A stretch of DNA of 64,000 nucleotides, from positions 1,116,001-1,180,000 of the forward strand of contig NZ_CP014513.1 of the NCBI RefSeq assembly GCF_001577365.1, read 5' to 3'. Origin of the DNA: Frondihabitans sp. PAMC 28766 (GTDB lineage Bacteria; Actinomycetota; Actinomycetes; Actinomycetales; Microbacteriaceae). Below, one piece after another: positions 1 through 7,092 of the stretch (its first letter is position 1; every line of letters starts with the position of its first letter). The translations under genes and the position numbers were made by a program. The notes under the pieces are model-generated. The model saw nothing but the letters and a program-made list of their open reading frames with translations, had not been told where the DNA came from and searched no databases.

Positions 1-172
1 TGCCGGTCGAGAACAGGCCGGGCTGCACCGCCTCGATCGACGAGGTCGTGACACGCTGCCGGGTGTAGCCGTCGGTCGAGGCGTTCGAGATGTTCTGGCC
101 CACCACGTCGAGCCCGGCTCGCGCAGCGGTCAGCCCGCGGTAGGCCGTGTTGAGGCCCGAGAAGGTGCTCAC
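1..172 (-). CDS. flgK: Flagellar hook-associated protein 1, 5' part only
   Basis: Partial gene running off the left edge; only the first 57 codons are visible. They encode the flagellar rod/hook N-terminal segment, with the motif QNISNASTDGYTRQ typical of FlgK. FlgK joins hook to filament. The GTG start lies two bases after the flgN stop, so it is translated in the flgN operon, probably coupled. Length and C-terminal features cannot be judged. The call rests on the rod-type N-terminus and on flgN, its usual chaperone gene, next door. Confidence 0.88.
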   Translation of the reverse strand, partial: MSTFSGLNTAYRGLTAARAGLDVVGQNISNASTDGYTRQRVTTSSIEAVQPGLFSTG

Positions 173-174
173 CG

Positions 175-657
175 TCAGAGCCGCCCGTCGAAGAAGTGGC
201 TGCCGGTAGCCCCCGCGCTCCGGCCGGTGCCCGACGCGTCATAGATCGCAGGATCCGACGTGGCTGTCGCGAGGGTCTCCTGGGTCGAGCGCGCCGCGGC
301 CCGCAAGAACTGCTCGTTCTCGTCGCGCAGGTGCTTGATCTGCACGGTGAGCTCGGTCATCGCCCTGAGGTGCGACGTGAAGATGTCGGCCCAGGGGCCG
401 TCGGGGGCGTGTGCGACGAGTTCGCGCAGGGGCGTCTCGGGCTCGGTGCCCCACTCCTCGGCGACCACGGCGACCTCGACGGTCCGCTCGAGCCCGGCGG
501 TGCGGAGGCGATCGAGCACCTGCTCGACCTCACGCGTCGCGTGCTCGATCCACCGGGACTTCCCGGCGGTGAGGAGCAGCTGCTCCTCCTCCAGCTTGAA
601 CGTGAGGAGCTCCAAGAGCTCTCTCTCACGCCAGAGCACGGCGGACAGTTCGTTCAC
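175..657 (-). CDS. flgN: FlgN-like flagellar export chaperone
   Basis: A 160-residue, mostly helical protein with an early LWRERELLELLTFKLEEEQ helix typical of FlgN, the export chaperone for the hook-filament junction proteins FlgK and FlgL. The frame stays open to 741, but that would overlap the -10 box of the promoter at 741-767. A GGAGGG Shine-Dalgarno at 667-672 lies 9 nt before GTG 657, so I start there; GTG 663 is an alternative with a short 3-nt spacing. It is the first gene of a leftward operon with flgK and is probably sigma-28 driven. Confidence 0.82.
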   Translation of the reverse strand: MNELSAVLWRERELLELLTFKLEEEQLLLTAGKSRWIEHATREVEQVLDRLRTAGLERTVEVAVVAEEWGTEPETPLRELVAHAPDGPWADIFTSHLRAMTELTVQIKHLRDENEQFLRAAARSTQETLATATSDPAIYDASGTGRSAGATGSHFFDGRL

Positions 658-714
658 GCCCACGATCCCTCCAAGATTCGGCTGCGGCGGCGCCGCTGAT
701 GGCTGCCCGTCGCA

Positions 715-732
715 GAGAGCCGTTCCGCTCTC
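715..732 (-). promoter_or_regulatory. GGA-loop hairpin in the flgN leader, candidate CsrA site
   Basis: On the minus strand a perfect 6-bp stem (GAGAGC with GCTCTC) encloses the loop GGAACG. It begins a few bases after the expected transcription start of the promoter at 741-767. A second GGA lies in the Shine-Dalgarno at 667-672. A hairpin with GGA in the loop plus GGA at the ribosome binding site is the known arrangement of CsrA targets. Binding is inferred. Confidence 0.5.
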
Positions 733-740
733 AGAGGCCA

Positions 741-767
741 CTATCGGTCACCGTACGTCCGCCGTTA
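741..767 (-). promoter_or_regulatory. Sigma-28 (FliA) promoter for flgN-flgK
   Basis: Reading leftward, TAAC (767-764) is followed after exactly 15 nt by ACCGATAG (748-741). Five other promoters in the cluster have the same layout with GCCGATAG. It matches the flagellar sigma-28 consensus (TAAA, N15, GCCGATAA), and fliA is encoded close by. Confidence 0.8.
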
Positions 768-868
768 GCGTGAAGCCATGCCCAGCTCGCGGGATTCGGG
801 AGATCCCAAGCTCGTGCGCCTGTTTCCGGACGGACTCTCCGCGTCGGCTCCTAGGTAAGACCCACGAC

Positions 869-912
869 TTCGGCCAAGGTCCCAGCGCCGCGGCGCTGGG
901 ACCTCGGCCGAA
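869..912. repeat. 44-bp palindrome, possible bidirectional terminator
   Basis: Two 22-nt arms (869-890 and 891-912) are reverse complements apart from one mismatch, with no loop between them. The outer part reads TTCGGCC and GGCCGAA. It could form a very stable hairpin on either strand. There is no T-tract, so a role in termination is inference. Confidence 0.55.
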
Positions 913-1061
913 AGCAGGGGTGTCGCGGGCGGGGCGAAGCGAACGAGAGAGTTCGGCGACAGGTGTCTGTCAGGCCGGACGGGAGCCCACGGGGACAAGG
1001 CCCTCTTCGGGGGTGATTAAGCCCCGAAAACGCCCCGTGTCCTCCGAAATGCCGACACCCG

Positions 1062-1084
1062 AAACCCCCGTAGTGGGGTCTTTT
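1062..1084 (+). terminator. Short terminator-like hairpin upstream of fliA
   Basis: A small stem, ACCCC paired with GGGGT around CGTAGT, is followed by CTTTT. It resembles a weak rho-independent terminator. It lies 180 nt before fliA, so it may attenuate read-through or simply belong to the intergenic region. Confidence 0.35.
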
Positions 1085-1261
1085 CGGCCTGGTTTTAACT
1101 CACAGCACATCGATAGCGTTATCGGTGCCGGGAGATCACACCGGCGAGTCGGAGGCCCGCTAGGGCGCCTCCGACACAGAGAACGATCACTTCTCGCACT
1201 CGATTCGGCGCGCCTCTCGAAGGGGTGTTCGCCATGCCATCTTCCAGACCCAGGGGTTTCC

Positions 1262-2089
1262 ATGAACCGGACAGAACGCAACGCGATGGTTGTGCAGAAC
1301 CTCCCGCTCGTGGGCTACCTCGTCTCCGAGGTCGCCGCCCGGGCGACCCACCTCAGCCGCGACGACCTCGCCTCCGCCGGCGCCCTCGCCCTCGTGCAGG
1401 CCGCCGACGCCTTCGACCCGACGCAGGGCGTGCCGTTCGGCGCCTACGCCCGCACTCGCATCATGGGCGCCTTCGCCGACGACATGCGTTCGAGCGATTG
1501 GGCCAGCCGCGGAACCCGCAAGCGCATCAAAGAGACCCTCGCGACGCAGGAGACCCTGACCGCCGCCCTCGGCCGCACCCCGAGCGTCGACGAGATCGCC
1601 TCGTCGCTCGGCGTCGACCGCCAGACCGCCACCGACGCCCTCACCGATGCGGCGCGCACCGTCACCGCGATCGACGAGACGGTCGCCGACCAGCTCGCAG
1701 CCGACATCATCCTGCCCGAAGAGACGCTGCTCGAGCAGGAGCGCACCCGCATCCTGCGCGCCGCAGTCACCGCCCTGCCCGAGAAGATGCGCTACATCGT
1801 CGAGAACGTCTACTTCGGCGACATGAGCGTCACCGAGATCGCGGCCGAGCTCGGCATCACGCACTCCGCCGTCTCGCAGCAGCGCACCGAGGCGATCCGC
1901 CTCCTCCGCGACGCGCTCACCACCCACTACGCCGATGAGCCGCAGGCCGAGGTGATGTACGAGTCGCGCACCGCGCCGGCCCGCCGCGCCGCCTACCTGT
2001 CGAAGGTGGGCCAGAGCGCCGTGGTCGGGATCGGCCGGGCCATGCGCGATGCCGAGGAGCCGACGGGTCGCCGCGCCGTGGCATCCTGA
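1262..2089 (+). CDS. fliA: Flagellar RNA polymerase sigma factor (sigma-28, FliA/WhiG group)
   Basis: A 275-residue group 3 sigma-70 factor. Region 2 (DLASAGALALVQAADAFDP, then GVPFGAYARTRIMGA), region 3 (ETLTAALGRTPSVDEIASSLG) and region 4 with helix-turn-helix (SVTEIAAELGITHSAVSQ) appear in order. It should direct RNA polymerase to the GCCGATAG promoters of this cluster. The frame is open far upstream, but conserved sequence starts at ATG 1262, preceded by AGGGG. The C-terminal 40 residues after region 4 are an unusual extension. No anti-sigma FlgM was recognised in the window. Confidence 0.9.
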   Translation: MNRTERNAMVVQNLPLVGYLVSEVAARATHLSRDDLASAGALALVQAADAFDPTQGVPFGAYARTRIMGAFADDMRSSDWASRGTRKRIKETLATQETLTAALGRTPSVDEIASSLGVDRQTATDALTDAARTVTAIDETVADQLAADIILPEETLLEQERTRILRAAVTALPEKMRYIVENVYFGDMSVTEIAAELGITHSAVSQQRTEAIRLLRDALTTHYADEPQAEVMYESRTAPARRAAYLSKVGQSAVVGIGRAMRDAEEPTGRRAVAS

Positions 2090-2128
2090 CGCCCGCAGAA
2101 AATCACCGAAAAGATTTCGAGTTCTCGC

Positions 2129-2155
2129 TAACGGCAGCAGAGAAGCAGCCGATAG
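2129..2155 (+). promoter_or_regulatory. Sigma-28 promoter for fliC
   Basis: TAAC at 2129-2132, a 15-nt spacer and GCCGATAG at 2148-2155 form a near-consensus flagellar promoter. The expected start near 2161 gives a leader of about 60 nt before flagellin. Confidence 0.9.
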
Positions 2156-2167
2156 CTCCAGATGTCA

Positions 2168-2213
2168 GCCCACGGATGGGCGGCAGCACCACACCCCATA
2201 AATCACGGAAGAG
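2168..2213 (+). promoter_or_regulatory. Two candidate CsrA sites in the flagellin leader
   Basis: Site 1 is a hairpin with stem GCCCA/TGGGC (2168-2172 and 2177-2181) and loop CGGA; in context the bases read ACGGAT. Site 2, CACGGAAG at 2204-2211, overlaps the Shine-Dalgarno GGAAGAG (2207-2213), 9 nt before ATG 2223. One distal hairpin site plus one on the ribosome binding site is how CsrA represses flagellin (hag) in Bacillus subtilis. csrA is encoded at 29661-29930. Function here is inferred. Confidence 0.6.
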
Positions 2214-2222
2214 AGTCACATC

Positions 2223-3413
2223 ATGGGTTTCCAGATCAACACCAACCTCGCGGCGAACAACACCTACCGCAACCTCAACAGCACGCAGGGCGAACTGTCG
2301 AGCTCTCTCGAGAAGCTCTCGAGTGGTCTCCGCATCAACCGTGCCGCTGACGACGCTGCCGGTCTTGCGATCTCCGAGGGCCTCAAGTCGCAGGTCGGAG
2401 GCCTCACGGTCGCCGCCCGCAACTCCCAGGACGGCGTCAGCGTCGTCCAGACCGCTGAAGGTGGCCTCACCGAGACGCAGTCGATCCTCCAGCGCATGCG
2501 CGACCTCGCCGTTCAGGCCGGTAACGACTCGAACAACACCGACTCGCGCGCTGCGATCACGACCGAGGTCTCGTCCCTCACGGACGAGCTCTCGCGCATC
2601 TCGGCCTCCACCAACTTCAACGGCATCAACCTGCTCGACGGCTCGGCCGGCGGCGGCTCCGGCAAGCTCAACTTCCAGGTCGGTGCGAACGGTGACGCGG
2701 CCAGCCAGATCACCGTCGACCTGTCGGGCGCCAACGTCAAGAACATCGCGAACACGCTCGCCAGCGGCACCACCGCCACCGGCGGCACCACGTTCACGGT
2801 CGACACCGCGACGACGGTGAAAGGCACGGCCACGTTCAGCTCCACGAACGGCGGCTCGACCACCACCGTCACCACCGGCACCCTTCAGGGCACCGGTGCG
2901 GGCGGATCGTTCAAGAGCGTCGACGAGTACGCGTCGGCTCTGTCGAACGACTCGACCTTCTCGTCGAAGTACTCGGTGACCGTCGACAAGGACGCCAACG
3001 GCGCCTCGACCGGCATCACCGTGACGGCGAAGGACGGCGGCGTGGTCGACACCACGGCACCCGAGGCCGCCGGCCTCGGCACCGGCACGACGGCTGCTGC
3101 CACCACGGGCATCAAGTTCGACACCGCGGCTCACGCTCAGGCGGCCATCACGGCCATCGACGCGCAGATCACCGCTGTCTCGACCGCCCGTGCCGGCATC
3201 GGTGCCGTGCAGAACCGGTTCGACCACGCGATCAACGTCACCAACGTCGCGTCCGAGAACCTGACGGCTGCCGAGTCGCGCATCACCGACACCGACATGG
3301 CGTCCGAAATGGTCAAGTACACCCGCGCCAACATCCTGAGCCAGGCCGGCACGGCCATGCTCGCGCAGGCGAACCAGAGCACCTCGGGTGTTCTGTCGCT
3401 TCTCCGCGGCTAG
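2223..3413 (+). CDS. fliC: Flagellin
   Basis: The filament subunit, 396 residues. The conserved N-terminal D0/D1 region (from GFQINTNLAANNTYRNL to about residue 140) and C-terminal D1/D0 region (AESRITDTDMASEMVKYTR to LLRG) flank a variable Ala/Thr/Gly-rich middle (about 145-300). There is no signal peptide; flagellin is exported by the flagellar type III apparatus. A GGAAGAG ribosome site sits 9 nt upstream. It has its own sigma-28 promoter and is followed by a hairpin, so it is probably a strong single-gene transcript, with FliS (4961) as chaperone. Confidence 0.97.
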   Translation: MGFQINTNLAANNTYRNLNSTQGELSSSLEKLSSGLRINRAADDAAGLAISEGLKSQVGGLTVAARNSQDGVSVVQTAEGGLTETQSILQRMRDLAVQAGNDSNNTDSRAAITTEVSSLTDELSRISASTNFNGINLLDGSAGGGSGKLNFQVGANGDAASQITVDLSGANVKNIANTLASGTTATGGTTFTVDTATTVKGTATFSSTNGGSTTTVTTGTLQGTGAGGSFKSVDEYASALSNDSTFSSKYSVTVDKDANGASTGITVTAKDGGVVDTTAPEAAGLGTGTTAAATTGIKFDTAAHAQAAITAIDAQITAVSTARAGIGAVQNRFDHAINVTNVASENLTAAESRITDTDMASEMVKYTRANILSQAGTAMLAQANQSTSGVLSLLRG

Positions 3414-3472
3414 GCGCTCGGGCGGGTAGCAGCACCATCGGGTAACAGCAGCAGGTAGTACCACCCGGGGTC

Positions 3473-3508
3473 GGGTGACGAGAGAGAGTTCGGGTTCTCT
3501 CGCCACCC
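3473..3508 (+). terminator. Hairpin after fliC
   Basis: GGGTG (3473-3477) and CACCC (3504-3508) enclose a second paired segment, CGAGAGAG with CTCTCG, around a 10-nt loop. There is no T-run. It probably ends or stabilises flagellin mRNA while letting some transcription into fliD. Confidence 0.5.
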
Positions 3509-3539
3509 GCCCCGCACACTCTTCTGGAAGGAAACGCAG

Positions 3540-4955
3540 ATGGCCTCCGTGTCAGGACTCGGAGTCGACGGCCTCGTCTCGGGCCTCGACACCACCTCGC
3601 TCATCAACTCGCTGATGACGGCCGAGGCGCAGCCGCAGACCCTTCTCAAGACCGAAGTCACCGACACGCAGACGAAGATCACCGCGTATCAGGGCCTCAA
3701 CCAGCAGATCGCGGGGCTCGCGACTCTCGCCACGACGGCGCAGTCGTCGACGTCGCTGGCTCTCTTCACGACGTCGAGCTCGGATGCGAGCGTCACCTCG
3801 ACCGCGTCGGCCACCGCATCGGCCGGCTCGTTCGACCTCGTCGTCGGCGCCGTCGCCCAGGCGAAGGTCGGCGTCTCGGCCGCGATGGCGACCTGGCCTG
3901 CGGCCGGCGCGTCGTCGGCTGCCGCCCTCACCATCGTCAAGGCCGACGGCACCTCGGTCGACATCACCCCGTCGTCGAACTCCATCGACGCGCTCGTCAC
4001 AGCGGTCAACACGTCGTCGACCGCCGGCGTCCGCGCCCTCAAGGTCGCCGCGGGCACCGACTCGTCGGGCGCCGCGCAGTACCGCATCCAGTTCTCGTCG
4101 ACCACGACGGGCGCACAGGGCGACTTCCAGGTCTACTCGGGCACGTCGACCGACGTGGCTGCGGGGTCTGCCACCAACATCCTCACGGCTCAAGGATCCG
4201 CGGTCATCAAGACCGCGCAAGACGCCTCGGTCACCCTCTACGCCGGCACCGCCGCCGAGCAGAAGATCACCTCGAGCACCAACACCTTCAGCGACCTGCT
4301 GCCCGGCGTGAACGTCACGGTCAGCAAGGCGTCGAGCGACCCGGTGACTGTCTCGGTGGCGCAGGATGCGACGGGCGCGACCGCCGTGGCATCCGGCCTG
4401 GTCACGAGCTTGAACAGCGTCTTCGCGCTGATCTCGACCAAGAGCGCGGTCGTCAACAGCACCGACTCGTCGGGCAACAACGTCGTCTCGGGCGGCCCGT
4501 TCACCGGCGACAGCACCGTACGCGGCGCCAACGACGCGCTCACGTCGGCCGCGTCCATGCCGATCAACGGGCACTCTCCGTCGGAGATCGGCATCAGCAT
4601 CAACAAAGACGGCACGCTCGACTTCGACTCGTCGAAGTTCGCCACCGCCCTCGCGAACGACCCCGCCGGCACGCAGTCGATGCTCTCGGCGCTCGCGACG
4701 AGGGTCGCCGACGCGTCGAACCAGGTCTCCGACAAGTACTCGGGCCAGCTCACCGGCGTCATCACCGGCCAGCAGAGCCTCGTCACCAACCTCAACGACC
4801 AGGTGAGCCAGTGGGACATCCGTCTCGCCGCCCGCCGCACCGCCCTCGAGGCGCAGTACTCCAACCTCGAAGTGCAGCTCTCGCAACTCAACTCGCAGTC
4901 GTCGTCGCTGACCAGCAGCCTCGCCAGCGTGCCCGCCACCTACACCGGAGCGTGA
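3540..4955 (+). CDS. fliD: Flagellar filament cap protein
   Basis: A 471-residue protein that caps the filament and guides flagellin folding. The N-terminal segment GLGVDGLVSGLDTTSLINSLM is the FliD_N signature. The C-terminus is coiled-coil rich (about residues 385-460). Ser/Thr/Ala-rich domains fill the middle. The ATG is preceded by GGAAGG 8 nt away. It is followed after five bases by fliS, forming a fliD-fliS operon. Confidence 0.95.
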   Translation: MASVSGLGVDGLVSGLDTTSLINSLMTAEAQPQTLLKTEVTDTQTKITAYQGLNQQIAGLATLATTAQSSTSLALFTTSSSDASVTSTASATASAGSFDLVVGAVAQAKVGVSAAMATWPAAGASSAAALTIVKADGTSVDITPSSNSIDALVTAVNTSSTAGVRALKVAAGTDSSGAAQYRIQFSSTTTGAQGDFQVYSGTSTDVAAGSATNILTAQGSAVIKTAQDASVTLYAGTAAEQKITSSTNTFSDLLPGVNVTVSKASSDPVTVSVAQDATGATAVASGLVTSLNSVFALISTKSAVVNSTDSSGNNVVSGGPFTGDSTVRGANDALTSAASMPINGHSPSEIGISINKDGTLDFDSSKFATALANDPAGTQSMLSALATRVADASNQVSDKYSGQLTGVITGQQSLVTNLNDQVSQWDIRLAARRTALEAQYSNLEVQLSQLNSQSSSLTSSLASVPATYTGA

Positions 4956-4960
4956 TCTGA

Positions 4961-5410
4961 ATGACCATGACGTTCGGCGCCTCCGCGCAGCGAAACGCCT
5001 ACGGCCGCGAGGCCGTCCTCTCGGCCACCCCCGTGCGCCTCTTGACCATGCTCTACGACCGGCTCCTGCTCGACCTCGCCCGGGCCGTGGTGGCCCAGAC
5101 CGCAGCCGACTGGCCGGTCGCCTCGACCAACCTCATCCACGCCCAGGCCATCGTCGCCGAGCTGACCTCGTCGCTGCGCGTCGACGTCTGGGACGGCGGG
5201 CAGGATCTGCAGGCCCTCTACACCTACATCGGCGTCGCCCTGGTCAACGCGAACGTCCACCGCGACGTCGCTCTGACGAGGGAGTGCATCGACCACCTCG
5301 AGCCGCTCCGCCAGGCGTGGCACGAGGCCGCCGACCAGGTGCCGGCCACCCCGGCCGGGACGACTTCGGTGGGTTCGTCCGCGACCGGCGGGAGCCTCGG
5401 AATTGGCTAG
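4961..5410 (+). CDS. fliS: Flagellin export chaperone FliS
   Basis: A 149-residue helical-bundle protein with the FliS core YGREAVLSATPVRLLTMLYD and a later YIGVALVNANV helix. FliS binds the flagellin C-terminus and keeps it unpolymerised before export. The last 25 residues are a flexible Thr/Gly/Ser tail. The 3' end overlaps the next gene by 8 bases, so translation is coupled. Confidence 0.94.
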   Translation: MTMTFGASAQRNAYGREAVLSATPVRLLTMLYDRLLLDLARAVVAQTAADWPVASTNLIHAQAIVAELTSSLRVDVWDGGQDLQALYTYIGVALVNANVHRDVALTRECIDHLEPLRQAWHEAADQVPATPAGTTSVGSSATGGSLGIG

Positions 5411-5702
5411 ATCAGAAGAGACGCGCGCCGCCTGGCTCGAAGCCCTGGCCGAGATGGAGGCCGTCGCGGGCAAGGCCGGCGACCCCGACTGGGCGCCGTC
5501 GCCGTGGAGCCCGCCCGCCGGGCTCGGGCCCATGCCCGCCGACCTGGAGCCGCGCGCCCTCGAGGCGCAGGAGGCTCAGAAGTCGGCTCTCGCCCGGGTT
5601 CTCGAGGCGCGCCGCCGCGTGGTGAAGCACATCACCGCGCTGAAGGCGGTGCCGCCGAAGCGCGACAAAGACGCCTCGGTGTACCTCGACGCGAGCGCCT
5701 AG
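5403..5702 (+). CDS. Small helical protein in the FliT position
   Basis: A 99-residue charged protein with two predicted helices (about 1-30 and 50-85) separated by a Pro-rich turn. I cannot identify it from motifs. Its place directly after fliS, overlapping by 8 bases and starting with TTG, is where fliT is usually found, so a FliT-like chaperone for FliD is the best guess. Confidence 0.65.
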   Translation: MARSEETRAAWLEALAEMEAVAGKAGDPDWAPSPWSPPAGLGPMPADLEPRALEAQEAQKSALARVLEARRRVVKHITALKAVPPKRDKDASVYLDASA

Positions 5703-5719
5703 CCGCGCCTCCGTCGCCT

Positions 5720-5786
5720 CACCCTTACCTTTTCGGCCGGTTCTCACCGCCCGGGCGGTCAGAACCAGCCGAAAAGGTAAGGGGTG
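5720..5786. terminator. Long bidirectional terminator-like palindrome
   Basis: The arms CACCCTTACCTTTTCGGC and GCCGAAAAGGTAAGGGGTG pair with a one-base bulge. They enclose a second paired segment, GGTTCT with AGAACC and CACCGCCC with GGGCGGT. The T-run and A-run inside the arms give a tract in each direction. It separates the rightward fliS operon from the leftward DoxX gene, as expected for a bidirectional terminator. Confidence 0.75.
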
Positions 5787-5792
5787 GGGGCG

Positions 5793-6185
5793 CTAGCGAC
5801 GCTTGCGCGGGCGGCTGAAGAGCGCCCAGCCGACGAGCAGCGGCTGCCCGAGCAGACGCAGCAGGCGCTTGTCGTTCGTGTCGAGGCCGAAGCCGTCGCG
5901 GCGGTTCACCAGCTGCGCGATGTTGCCGGGAAAGACCCCGATGAAGAACAGCGCGGCGAACGTGCCCACCCAGCGGCGCGGGACCGCCCAGAGCAGCGTG
6001 CCGAGGGTGATCTCGGCAAGCCCGGACGCGAGCACCACCTGGTCTTCGGACACGGGCACGTTGTCGGTCAGCGATTTGGGCACCTGGGCGCGGAACGTCT
6101 GGCGGGCGATCGTCAGGTGGCTGACGCCCGCGAACACGAGGGTGCCGCCGAGCAGGAGTCGGGCGGGGGTGCGAAGAAGGCTCAT
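5793..6185 (-). CDS. DoxX-family membrane protein
   Basis: A 130-residue protein with about four hydrophobic segments, beginning RTPARLLLGGTLVFAGVSHL, the usual DoxX N-terminal pattern. DoxX proteins are small membrane proteins linked to redox homeostasis, with substrates mostly unknown. It is the only non-flagellar gene between fliS and flgB. It runs against the cluster and is fenced off by the terminator at 5720-5786 and the flgB promoter. Nothing suggests a role in motility. Confidence 0.72.
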   Translation of the reverse strand: MSLLRTPARLLLGGTLVFAGVSHLTIARQTFRAQVPKSLTDNVPVSEDQVVLASGLAEITLGTLLWAVPRRWVGTFAALFFIGVFPGNIAQLVNRRDGFGLDTNDKRLLRLLGQPLLVGWALFSRPRKRR

Positions 6186-6235
6186 GAGCCCATCCTGGCC
6201 CTCGGTGTGGGGGTCTTCTCACACCGAACCACCCC

Positions 6236-6262
6236 TAACGTGCCCCGGCCCTCCGCCGATAG
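6236..6262 (+). promoter_or_regulatory. Sigma-28 promoter for the flgB basal-body operon
   Basis: TAAC at 6236-6239, a 15-nt spacer and GCCGATAG at 6255-6262. The expected start is at about 6269. It should drive the long basal-body and export operon beginning with flgB. Confidence 0.88.
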
Positions 6263-6268
6263 AGCGTA

Positions 6269-6308
6269 GTGAGCACGGATCGCTCACCTCCCAGGCCACG
6301 GATCGGCC
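6269..6308 (+). promoter_or_regulatory. Tandem GGA-loop hairpins in the flgB leader, candidate CsrA sites
   Basis: Two hairpins in a row carry the same 7-nt loop ACGGATC. The first has stem GTGAGC/GCTCAC (6269-6274 and 6282-6287) and begins at the predicted transcription start. The second has stem GGCC/GGCC (6294-6297 and 6305-6308). A further GGA (GCGGAGAAG) lies at 6337-6345, just before the GTG start. The repeat of an identical loop on unrelated stems argues for selection on the loop. CsrA binding is inferred. Confidence 0.6.
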
Positions 6309-6355
6309 GCCCGCCCCTTGCCCGCATCACGTCGATGCGGAGAAGCGAGCCGTTC

Positions 6356-6697
6356 GTGCTGGAATCCGTCACCTCCAAGGCCCTCGAGAGCGCTCTCGAC
6401 GGCCTGTCGATGCGCCAGAAGGCGATCGCCAACAACATCGCGAACATCAACACCCCCGGCTACACGGCCGAGCGGGTGTCGTTCGAGGACGCCCTCGCGG
6501 CGTCCGTCAAAGACGGCAACGGCTCCGTGCAGGCCACGATGGCGCGCTCCCTCGAGCCGACCGACGAGAACGGCAACAACGTCAACCTCGACACCGAGAC
6601 CCTGAGCAACACCACCACGGTGCTGCAGTACCAGTTCGCGACGCAGGCCGAGAACCAGGTCCTCACCAGCGTCCGTGCCGTTCTGAAGGACGCCTGA
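6356..6697 (+). CDS. flgB: Flagellar basal-body rod protein FlgB
   Basis: A proximal rod subunit, 113 residues. The rod motif LSMRQKAIANNIANINTPGY is clear near the N-terminus. The frame is open to GTG 6269, but that start would add 29 unusual residues and occupy the structured leader, so GTG 6356 fits family length better; ATG 6335 is also possible. The stop overlaps the flgC start by one base (TGATG). Confidence 0.92.
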   Translation: MLESVTSKALESALDGLSMRQKAIANNIANINTPGYTAERVSFEDALAASVKDGNGSVQATMARSLEPTDENGNNVNLDTETLSNTTTVLQYQFATQAENQVLTSVRAVLKDA

Positions 6698-7092
6698 TGG
6701 GAATGTTCGACGCGATCGGGATCGCGAGCACCGGCCTCACCGTGCACCGCAAGTGGCTCGACGCCATCTCGGACAACATCGCCAACGTCAACACGGTCAA
6801 GCCGATGTCGGAGGCCGCCTTCCAGGCGCGCTACATCGAGGTGCAGGAGGGAGAGGGTGTCTCGGGCGTCTACGTCAAGGGCGCTGCGTTCGGCTCCGCT
6901 GCCGGCCGGGTCACCTACGACCCCACCGACCCGCAGGCCGACAAGAACGGCTACGTGCGCATGCCCGACATCGACCTCTCCACCCAGATGACCGACCTGA
7001 TCATGGCCCAGCGCGGCTACCAGGCGAACGCCGCGGTCGTCGACCGCGCCAAGGACTCCTACGAGGCAGCCCTCGAGATCGGACGCAGCTGA
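6697..7092 (+). CDS. flgC: Flagellar basal-body rod protein FlgC
   Basis: A rod subunit of 131 residues. It has the N-terminal motif ISDNIANVNTV and the C-terminal flg_bbr segment (MTDLIMAQRGYQANAAVVDRAKD). Start and stop both overlap neighbours by one base (TGATG), so flgB, flgC and fliE are translationally coupled. Confidence 0.95.
   Translation: MGMFDAIGIASTGLTVHRKWLDAISDNIANVNTVKPMSEAAFQARYIEVQEGEGVSGVYVKGAAFGSAAGRVTYDPTDPQADKNGYVRMPDIDLSTQMTDLIMAQRGYQANAAVVDRAKDSYEAALEIGRS

Larger units (their letters stand above)
768..1261. other. Gene-free divergent region between flgN and fliA
   Basis: No convincing gene lies in these 494 bases. They hold the perfect palindrome at 869-912, the terminator-like hairpin at 1062-1084, and a short dyad CGATA-GCGT-TATCG near 1110-1124. 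No sigma-28 box of the 15-nt type precedes fliA, so the promoter of the sigma gene itself is not identified. Confidence 0.6.

Noticed and set aside
1094..1114. TAAC followed by CGATAG upstream of fliA as a sigma-28 promoter
   Set aside because: The spacer is several bases shorter than the fixed 15 nt of the six good promoters, and the GC of GCCGATAG is missing.
260..1261. Long upstream extension of the fliA frame
   Set aside because: It runs opposite through flgN and an intergenic palindrome; sigma-factor similarity starts at ATG 1262.
2103..3506. 467-codon open frame antisense to flagellin
   Set aside because: It mirrors fliC codon bias on the opposite strand, is Gly/Arg/Asp low complexity and has no motif. 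GC-rich coding DNA commonly opens such antisense frames.
6269..6355. Leaderless FlgB from GTG 6269
   Set aside because: It would add 29 Arg/Pro-rich residues absent from FlgB, and this DNA forms two GGA-loop hairpins that make better sense as a leader.
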